This document shows positions 56,231-64,000 of a stretch of 64,000 bases of DNA, piece by piece. The stretch spans positions 4,278,001 to 4,342,000 of the forward strand of contig NGZR01000003.1 of assembly GCA_002197995.1 (NCBI GenBank), in the 5' to 3' direction. Position 1 is the first letter of the stretch. Each line of letters begins with the position of its first letter. The DNA is from Gaeumannomyces sp. JS-464 (taxonomy: Eukaryota; Ascomycota; Sordariomycetes; Magnaporthales; Magnaporthaceae). A program made the translations under genes and the position numbers. A model generated the notes under the pieces. It had not been told where the DNA came from. It ran no database searches and worked only from the letters and a program-made list of their open reading frames with translations.

Positions 56231-56690
56231 GGAATACCGGTAAAAACGCTTACAAAAAGGTTAGCAAAAGGACGGCGAAGCGACGATCTTTTTTGGAAAT
56301 ACCCGCGATATTTTTAAAAAAAAACCGCCGGTTTTTTTAGCTTAGCCGGAAGTCGAACTCGGGATTTACAAAATGGGTGCTATGGATAATACCGCTTTAC
56401 TATTAGGTTAAAAAAAAGCAACATTTACCGGAACCAAATAAAGCAAAAAAGTTTGCGCCGAACGGTTAGCAAAAAAAAAAAAAAAAGGATAAAAGCTTAA
56501 TAAGCTCCGAGGTAAGCCCGAAAACTTATCAACCTTTACGGTCGTGCCGAAATTCAAACCCGAAATTTCGGCAAAAAGATTAAAACCACGCTTAATGCGT
56601 TATAAAACCTAAGGAAGTTGTTAAAAGGAGTTAAAATTTACTTTAGTTAAAAAAGGCAAGCAGGTTTAGGTTAGGATTAACCTTAAACGC

Positions 56691-56948
56691 TTACCAGCCG
56701 AAGGAAAAAAAAGGAGCCACGAATGGCTTAAACTGTAAAGGAGCCCGGCGAGCCTTCCGGTCGGCCTCCTCCCGCTCGACACGCTTTAACTCCTTTACAA
56801 CGTTAATATTACGACGAATTGCACGCATTTTCTTTTTAAACTATACTTTTTTTTGCTTTCGCAAACGTTCGAGTTTGTTGTTTAAAGCACGGCGCTTGTT
56901 GTTTAAAACGCGACGCTTTTTTTCCACCGCTTTAACTTTTGCTTTCAT
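56691..56948 (-). pseudogene. Antisense Lys/Arg-rich reading frame inside the Gypsy element
   Basis: Between the chromodomain and the 3' LTR, on the strand opposite to gag-pol, an ATG at 56948-56946 opens an 86-codon frame with a single internal TAG (a likely former CAG, codon 36). The product would be strongly basic and helical: repeated RRVLNNK/RRALNNK units, RLRKQKK, RRNINVVKELKRVEREEADR, then PLQFKPFVAPFFSFGW before a TAA. It is GC-richer than its surroundings. I do not recognise it as a known family. A coiled-coil or nucleic-acid-binding product is inferred from composition only. Confidence 0.5.
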
Positions 56949-57320
56949 TTGTTAATATTAAAAACCGATAAAACGAAGCTGCTTAAGCGAAGGACTTAAA
57001 ATGTCGCAATTTATACGGTTTCGATTAAAGCATTCCACGTACCGAAAGGAGTTTTAAAAAAAAGCTTCGCACTTTTCACGCTTTAAAACCTCGTAATAAA
57101 AAAAGCAAAAAAGCATTTTAATAAAGGAAAAAACGATTTAAACAAGCAAATTTTTGCGCTAAAAGGTTTTTTTCGCAAAAAAACGTTTTCGCATTCGACC
57201 AAACATTTTGTTAAAATAAATAAAAAATGGAAAATGGTAAAAAAAAAAGTATTTACCATTAATAAAAAGCGGGGCGGTAAAACGTGGCTAAAAGGATTTG
57301 GCTTAAAAAGGGAAACCTAA

Positions 57321-57747
57321 TGTTACGACCAGTATGCAAACCTTAAAACGGCAAGTCGAAAGGGGTTTTAAACGGTGCCCCCGCTTTGCATTCGAACACG
57401 TGGAGTTACGTAACCACAGCTAGATTTTAAATTTGTGTTAAAAGGATTACAAATTTATAAAGCCAAAGGGATTTTAAATTTGTGTTAAAAGGATTACAAA
57501 TTTATAAATTTAACCTAATATAAGGTAAAAGGCAGCGCGTATATAAAAAATGGATTTCCTATTGTTTTAAGTAGCTTTAACTAAGGCTTCGGCATTAGTT
57601 AACTTAAGTTAGCTCCTAAGCATCCCTTAAAGTAAGCAATTAAATTGTCCTTTTAAATCACGTGTTCCCCTATTTATTAGCACTAGCGATACTGTCCTTT
57701 CCACCCCCGAGGTGCCCTATTTTAGGAGCAAACCTTTAATTGTAATA
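57321..57747 (+). repeat. 3' LTR of the Gypsy element
   Basis: It starts TGTTACGACCAGTATGC, as the 5' copy does, and ends TTGTAATA where the 5' copy has TTGTAACA, one C-to-T change. Other differences seen by eye are almost all transitions. Confidence 0.88.
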
Positions 57748-58244
57748 CATAGCACTTAGGTAAGGGAAAAGGCCGAAATTATTTTCCGTACGGGGATAAA
57801 TTTGGCGTATTTAGTAAAACGGTTTACTATTACAAGTATTACATCGTACGTTTAGCTTGTAAACGTTAAACACTTTGGTAACCCCGTAATAAAATTTAAA
57901 TTAATTTTTTAAAAAAGGCATTCGGGTAATGGAAATGGCTAAAGTTCGTTATAAGGTTTATGCTTTAGCATTTTCGCTTTTTAGCATGCTTAATAAAAGC
58001 GGACGTACTTCGCGATATGTTTATCTACGTTTTCCTAATAAAATTTGCGTTTAATTAGTTCCACCGTTTTATATATTTCGAAATGCGTTGCTTAAAAATC
58101 GTTATAATGTTATAGTATAATTTAAGCTTAAAATGCCTTTTAAGCGGAAATTACTAAACGTTTCCGGAAATATAAAACTTCGTTTTCGTTTATATAGTAT
58201 CCTTTATAAAAGTTTCGGCTTTTCCTGGCTTTATCGCTTTTATA
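57748..58244. other. AT-rich sequence between retroelement relics
   Basis: No domain is recognised. It may be the 3' end of the reverse-oriented element to the right, but no LTR pair could be found. Confidence 0.35.
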
Positions 58245-58577
58245 AACGGCATTGCGTTTTTACGCGGCATCGCGTTTTAATACGGCATCGCTTTTTTTAA
58301 CGGTATCGCGGCTTTGCACGGCATCGCGACTTTGCACGGCATTGCGATTTTGCACGGTATCGCTTTTTTTTAACGGTATCGCGATTTTGCACGGCATCGC
58401 TTTTTTTAACAGCATCGCGACTTTGCACGGCATCGTTTATTTTAACGGCATTACGGCTTCGCGTAATATCGCCTTTTTCGACGGCATTGTTGCTATACGC
58501 GGCTTTACGTTTTTGCGTAATATCGCTTTTTTTAACGGCATTACGGTTTCGCGCGGCATCGCTTTTATAAGCGGGTT
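58245..58577. repeat. Degenerate 18-bp tandem repeat (minisatellite)
   Basis: About seventeen copies of a unit like TTTGCACGGCATCGCGAC follow each other, alternating with versions having TTTTTAACGGTATCGC. The period is 18 bp, six codons, so both strands stay open over about 330 bp (minus strand with repeated Asp-Ala-Val-like units). Differences among copies are mostly C/T and G/A changes. It may be a repeat-coding part of the reverse Gypsy relic or a separate satellite. Confidence 0.8.
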
Positions 58578-61500
58578 AATCTTTTAAAATCCCGGCACCG
58601 TTTTTTACTAAAGCACGCAATGCGATAACCTTTTAGTTTTGCGTTTGCAACCGTTTAACTAGTTAATATATTGCTCGGTTTAATTCGTCGGCTTTAGCCG
58701 TTTCGTTTTTTATTAATTCGATAATAACAAAGCGAAAAAGCAATTGGTTATAAATAACGCTTTTAGCTTTAAGCTTTTTTGCTAGCAGTTTTTTTTTTAC
58801 CCGAGGCTAAGCTATCGTTAACCTTTTTGGGTTACCTTTTAAGCTAAGCTTTATTTGCCACTTTCGTTTTTTTACGCGAATAAGGGTTGTAATAGGGATT
58901 TGCATAGCCATTTGTAATTTAAGCCGTAAAAACTAGTTATTTTCGACGACCTCCGAACGTGCCCGCTTTGGGCGAAGCTTTAACGGTATTTGCTTTTCGT
59001 TTTTCCTTTTTATAAAGGCATTAACCCAAAACAAATAGTTTAAAAGGTTAACGCTATAACTACTTCTTTTTAAACGGGCGCGTTACTTTTTTTGCGGGTC
59101 GCGGCTTTAAATCGGAATTATTTTTGCAGTTTAAACATATTGTTTTATAATATTTAAGCAATTCTTTTTAATTATTAATATAGCGATTTATTAGGTTAAT
59201 TTATTTGGCAAACGCGGCAGCAAGTTTAATTTAGCCGCGAGTAATAGGACGACGTTTTCGTATATAATTTCTCCTTTTATATAATTTGGCTTTTTGGATA
59301 AACTATTCGCGAGGTTAGTTTTGCCCGATTTATGTTCGATATTAAAGTTAAATTGGGATAACCAGTATACTTATCGCGTTAATTTACTTCGAAAGTTTTT
59401 AGCTAAAGCTTAAATTACTTTTTTTAACGCTTAGTGGTTCGTTAAAACGGTAAACATTTTAAATGCGCCTTTTAAATACTAGCGCTAATGTTTAAAAAAC
59501 TCGATAATAGCTAGTAATTTCTACTATTTTATAGCCCATTTTTGCTTTGCGTTTATTAATTTGCGAAAGTAAAAAGCTATAAAGTGCTATCGCTTGTCCG
59601 TTAATTGGAATAAAATGCTAAAAATGGCTTTGGTAAAAGCGTTCGTTTTTACTCGTATTTTTTTAATTGGGTTTTAATATTTAAAAATTGTCGCGTTTTT
59701 AAACGCCGTTTTAAGCTTTTCGAAAGTTCGGGCTGTTACGGGTGGCCAGTCGAACATTCCTTTTTTTTCCATTTTAACTGCCTTTTAATAGCTCCGTTAT
59801 CGGAACGACCATTTAAAAATAGCTAAGGATAAATTTGCGGTAAAAGTTTGCGAATTTTAAAAACATTTAAATATTTTTATAAAACTTTAGGGGTTATTAC
59901 TTTTAAATCGCTTTAATGCGTTTAAAGTTTATAAAAACACCTTTTCGAAATGCGCGAAATTTTAAAAATTTAACGTAATTTTTAAAAAACTCGCATTTGG
60001 ATTGCTTCGCGTATAGCTTATATAATCAAAGCCTATTTAGGATTTGCTTTATATATTGTTCGTGCTTTTTTTTTATTTGGAAAAACATAATAATATCGTT
60101 AAGGTATACCACGCAAATATAATCGATAAAGTTTGCTAATGCTCGATATATATAAGCTTAGAAAATAAACGAGGCGTTAGTTAATTCAAATGGCATTACG
60201 GTATATTTAAATAGCTTATATTTGGTACGAAATGCTGTTTTCCATTTATTTTTTAATCGAATGCGAATGCGATAATAGGCATTCCGCAAATTTAATTTGG
60301 AAAACTATTTGGCTTTCGCCAGCTTATCTATTAAGTCGGATATAAAAGGTAATAGGTAGCGGTTTTTACGCGTAATTCGGTTTAAAGCTCGGTAGTTAAT
60401 ATATAAACGCAAAAATCCGTTTTTTTTAAGCACGAATAGTATTAAAAAACCCGCGTTTGCTTTTAAAAAAGTAATTTTTCTTAACGCGAAGTTTTCCTTA
60501 AAGTACTTTTTTAATACTATTGTTTATTTTTCCAAAGTTAAATATAAAGCTTTTATAAAAAGCTTAGCTTTTTTTTAGTTTAATAATATGCTCGGCTTTT
60601 TCCAATAGCGGGAGCTTTTTCGTTTTCGTGCTGGAAAACACGTCGGCATATGCTTATAATTGAAAGTTAAACGGCTTTATTAGCTTTTTTTTATCCTTTT
60701 CGTTTAGCGTAAAAATTGCCGGCTTATAAGTGCTTAATTAGTAAAAAGCGGCTATTATATGTCCTATTACCACTTTCGTAAGCTAAACCTAATATGCTAA
60801 AAACCTTGCCGCTATAACAGCAACTTATTCGCTTAGCTCGAGCATTTAAGCGGTATTAAACTTCCACAATTGGTTAGCATTAAACAGGTTAATGCCTTTT
60901 CCCGCTATCGTTAAATGTTTTAAAAAGATGTTTAAAACGTTAGCGCTTTTTCGAATAGCGTAAAAAAGCGCCGTAATATCCCGTTTTCAGCCTTTTTTAT
61001 TTTATGTTTTTAGCGTAATTTAGTACGTTTTATAGCATTTAATAGGCGCGTTTTGCACGCCGATTAGCTCGGGTAATAGCATATATGCTTTTAGGATTTT
61101 ATGCTTCCAAACGAACTTATAATTTACTATGTTAATCGTTACGCTTGTATTAAGGTTTACTAGCATTTTAGCTGGTCGCTTTATAATTTAAACATTTATG
61201 CTCGTCCGAAATAAATAACTATACCTTTTTATATTTAAAATATCGAAACCGCGAAAGTAAAGGTTACTTAACGGTTAAACTCGTTTCCCGATTCGGAATT
61301 TAAGTCGAATTACGACCGGTAATTTTCGTTTCGCGTTAAAATTCGCTCGTTTTCGTTACTATCGCTAATAGCGCGGTCGTAGTCGAATTTCTCGTCGTTA
61401 AAATAATAAGCGTCGATTGCTTTTACCTTTTTAAGTTTGGAATAGCAATCGGCCGTTTAATGGCTTAACTGTTCGCAATTGTTGCAATTACCGGGCTTTT

Positions 61501-62000
61501 GGCCTAAATGGTTTAGTTTTTCGGACTTTGCCGTTATAACCCGACGATTGCTTCGCTTAAAACGTGTTAAACTTAAAAAAACGAAGGTTTCCCGTTTTTT
61601 AATTATAACAGCAGAAGTTTTGCCGTTTTAAATTAAAGCGGCGCGAATCGTCCCGTTTTTTATATCGGCGCTTTTCCCGCCGATTTAAGCGTCCGTCCTT
61701 ATCGTTCCTTTTTTGGGTTTAATACCCGAATGTTCGTTACTTTTAATAGGACTTTTAATAAGGACGATAATCGAACGTTTTTACGTTAAATTTGCTTTTT
61801 TTACGGCCTATTTCCTTTTCGCCGTATTAGCAACGTTTTAAAAAGTATTCCAATTAATTTACGCGTTTATTATTAACTTATTTTGCAATTAATTTTTGTA
61901 AATAAAAGGAAAACTTTTTTAATAATCGAAATAGCTATTAAAAGTCCGTTTATAAGGTTTTAAATTTAATTTTTTAAACTAATATTTGCTATTTGGTTAA
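58578..62000 (-). mobile_element. Second Gypsy-type retroelement relic in reverse orientation
   Basis: Read on the minus strand, the order is gag, reverse transcriptase, RNase H. A zinc knuckle C-x2-C-x4-H-x4-C is coded at 61445-61486. The reverse transcriptase shows VVYLNDIIMFF with YLND for YLDD at 60095-60106, then LYKLYAKQSKCEFF, and an earlier Tyr-Arg-Leu-Asn-like strand near 60380. An RNase H-end motif WLSQFNFNIEHKSGKTNLAN lies at about 59290-59390. It differs in sequence from the plus-strand element, so it is another family. Boundaries and LTRs were not found. It is heavily RIP-mutated. Confidence 0.7.
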
Positions 62001-63333
62001 AAACGATACCAGAAAATCGTAATATTTTTAATGTAATTGCTTATAAATAATCCAACTTTAGTGGATTTAAATAGTTAAATTTATTCGTTTTTTTTCCAAA
62101 TAGTTAACGAAATTAGTTTACGTTTACTATTAAAATTGCGTAAACCCGTATAACCTTTTCGCATAAGTTTTCCAATTCGTAATTACTTTGTAATATAATT
62201 AAAGCATTGCTTAAATAATTTGCATTTATTTAAAATTTTTGTTATATAGCGCGTTTTTTTCGCTAATGTTTTAAATCCAATTCCGGATTTCCGAAAAAAA
62301 AACGTAAAAATTTTAAAATTTTTACGCTATATTTTAAAAATTTCGTATAATAGGTAAAAGGTATGTAATTTTTATTTTAACGAAAAAAACTTTTTTAAAA
62401 AGGTTGGCAAATTATAAACTGCTATTTCGGGAGTTTTATGTATTACGGCTACGGTTTTTTAAAGAATATAAACGCCGGTTCGCTAAAAGTTCCCGTTTTT
62501 CCTTACCCCGATAGCTGCAATATAATGCCCCCAAAGCGCGGAATTTCGTGCGTTGGATAAAACGCGAAAAGTTATAAAAACAAAGCTAATTGCGTTTTAA
62601 AAAACGGGCTCCACGCGTAATTAGCTCCTTTTAACGGTGCTCCCGATAGCGTTCCTCCTTATGCCTATATTTCGGTAGCCCGTAAATTTAACGCGATCGT
62701 TTCGCGGCTTTTAACGAAATTAGGTTGCGACGGTTGTTATAAATTTAATTATCGTCGGTTTCGTTATAAACGTGGTCGTTTTCGGGGTATCGTTTTAGCT
62801 CGACTTTTTTAACAAGGAGGTAAGCGAATTCGAAGCGTGGTTTCGCTTTCGGGAATTACAATGCATTTGGTTTATAAGGTTTTCCAAAACGTAATTGCCT
62901 TTTTATTTAAAAAGGTTTCGAAATCCTTCCTCGAGCTTCGAAAGAATCGCGGGTTAACGATATGCCGTTTGCGAGCGAGTATTGGGTCGCGTTAAAACAC
63001 GGGGCAACGGCTTTCCTTAGGTTGCCGTGCCCGGCGTCGTATTTAATTAACCGTTTACGTTTATAACGAACGGCTCGTATTTTTAAAAGGATAGTAAAAG
63101 CTGAAAAATGTTACGAGGTAAGCTAAAAGCTTATATAAAGTGATTACGATAACCGTAAACGGTAATTAAAAGTTAAAGGCTTATATTGTTATAAGGTAAA
63201 TACGATAATTTTAGCTTATTTTAGCAATTTAAAAATTGCTTTTTACAAGCTGCTTAAGTAGCGTGGCCCTTTTTAAGCCCTTTATCACGTGCTTGGGGTG
63301 CTTTAGGCTTTCACGTGGTTTAAGCCCGTAAAT
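62001..63333. other. AT-rich degenerate sequence, possible LTR start
   Basis: No domain is recognised. At 63109 a TGTTACGAGGTAAGC word followed by CTTATATAAAG could be the start of an LTR, but no matching second copy was found in the window. Confidence 0.35.
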
Positions 63334-64000
63334 AAGGCTAAAGCTCCTTATTATGGCGGTAGCCCGCCACTATCGCGGCGAGCCTTTTTATAACGTGATT
63401 AAGCGTAATCGAAACCGCGACCGCAGCTGGAAAAAGCTTAAATCCGGGCTAAGCAAAAAGCGTAAAAAAATTGCGGGAAAAAAAAGGAAACGCCAACTTT
63501 AAAAAGCAAGCGCAGGCTTTTATGCGTTAAAAGCGCGAGCCTTATAAGCAAATAGGCAATGCGAAGGCAAAGGGAACAAAGCAATAACCAGCGGCGTTTA
63601 ATCGTCGCTATTAATTGTGTTGTTAAAAAGAAGGAAAACAACGCCGGCCGGCCGGAAAGAACATAAAAGGTTTACCGGCAAAACCGCTTTTGCTTTAACC
63701 GTCGCCGGCCTTATACGGCTAACGCCACCGAAAACGCCACTAAAATCCCATAAGCCTTACTAGCACCTTGCTAAAAAAAGTTATTCGCACTTTCATACTA
63801 CCAAAAAACCACTTACCCCAAATGGTAAAAGTACTAATAAATTTGGCCTGCCCGCTAACTCGCCATAAACCGACCAAACTTCGACGCGACCATCTCGCTA
63901 ATAGGCATTGCCGAAACGTTAATGCTTTAAAAGGGGACAATGTAAGGAAGCTCGCCGCGATAATAGCGGGCCACCGCCATAGTAAGGAGTTTTAGCCTTG
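63334..64000. mobile_element. DNA element with about 50-bp terminal inverted repeats at the right edge
   Basis: The sequence AAGGCTAAAGCTCCTTATTA.. at 63334-63386 returns as its inverse complement at 63949-64000, with about 50 matching positions and only transition-type mismatches. The enclosed 0.6 kb is GC-richer than the neighbouring DNA and shows short open frames on both strands but no transposase motif, so it may be a non-autonomous element. The inverted repeat may continue beyond the window, so true ends and target duplication cannot be judged. Confidence 0.65.

Larger units (their letters stand above)
48459..57747 (+). mobile_element. Chromodomain Gypsy (Ty3-type) LTR retrotransposon, RIP-degraded, carrying a nested DNA transposon
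   Basis: Two LTRs of about 428 bp in direct orientation bound the element. Between them, in the order of Ty3/Gypsy chromoviruses, are relics of gag with a zinc knuckle, reverse transcriptase, RNase H, integrase and a chromodomain. Without the nested insertion of 1862 bp it measures about 7.4 kb. Stop codons TAA and TAG stand throughout where CAA, CAG or TGG are expected, and differences between the LTRs are nearly all transitions, so RIP rather than random decay explains it. No clear target duplication or primer-binding site is visible. It is surely immobile. Confidence 0.9.

Noticed and set aside
48454..57752. Target site duplication of the Gypsy element (TAAAA before, CATAG after)
   Set aside because: The flanks differ at a position that RIP-type transitions cannot explain, so no duplication is claimed.
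58245..58577. Possible CRISPR array
   Set aside because: The unit is an uninterrupted 18-bp tandem repeat without unique spacers, in a fungal genome.
63740..63995. Open frames of 66 and 75 codons on both strands inside the right-edge element
   Set aside because: They overlap each other, partly cover the inverted repeat and show no known motif, so they are not called genes.

Overview
This is nuclear DNA of a filamentous ascomycete, most likely a Sordariomycete. Genes are GC-rich and carry short introns (about 57-180 bp) with GT..AG ends and CTAAC/CTGAC branch sites. The gene set is typical of such fungi: het-c, a HET-domain gene, a hydrophobin, hsp30 and fungal P450s. The right-hand quarter is an AT-rich block of transposons ruined by C-to-T/G-to-A changes, the mark of repeat-induced point mutation (RIP).

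Layout. 1-3.5 kb holds a sugar transporter. 4.8-5.6 kb holds a six-finger C2H2 protein and 7.5-7.9 kb a small conserved protein. 9.1-21.9 kb is an allorecognition-flavoured stretch: a HET-domain gene, an unknown two-exon gene, a solo LTR with a perfect 5-bp target duplication, a second LTR-like relic, a broken small cysteine-rich secreted protein gene, and het-c. 22-24.1 kb is a P450 and 26.1-26.7 kb a class I-like hydrophobin. 27-28.5 kb is the polyprenyl diphosphate synthase of ubiquinone synthesis (COQ1), divergent from a Vma12-type V-ATPase assembly factor at 29-30 kb. Then come an ECO1-type zinc-finger protein without its acetyltransferase half (30.4-31.2 kb), a conserved Ser/Thr-rich protein (32.3-34.1 kb), a glycosylasparaginase (34.3-35.4 kb), a single-span membrane protein (36.5-37.1 kb), a flavin monooxygenase divergent from a second P450 (37.4-42.3 kb), a thaumatin-like secreted protein (43.1-44.0 kb) and hsp30 (45.8-46.4 kb).

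From about 47 kb to the end there are no host genes. A chromodomain Gypsy element with both LTRs (48.46-57.75 kb) is split inside its reverse transcriptase by a Fot1/pogo-type DNA transposon with 50-bp inverted repeats (51.87-53.73 kb). A second Gypsy relic lies in the opposite orientation (about 58.2-62 kb). A separate pogo transposase tail sits at 47.1-47.5 kb, and another inverted-repeat element reaches the right edge.

Two points matter most. First, almost every long gene is interrupted by single-base frameshifts, mostly deletions in short G/C runs, while small genes are intact; this looks like uncorrected sequencing error more than gene death. Second, the linkage of het-c with a HET-domain gene recalls the het-c/pin-c incompatibility pair of Neurospora and is the best candidate for a functional system here. 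Inside the Gypsy element, an antisense lysine/arginine-rich reading frame between the chromodomain and the 3' LTR is the most unusual sequence feature.
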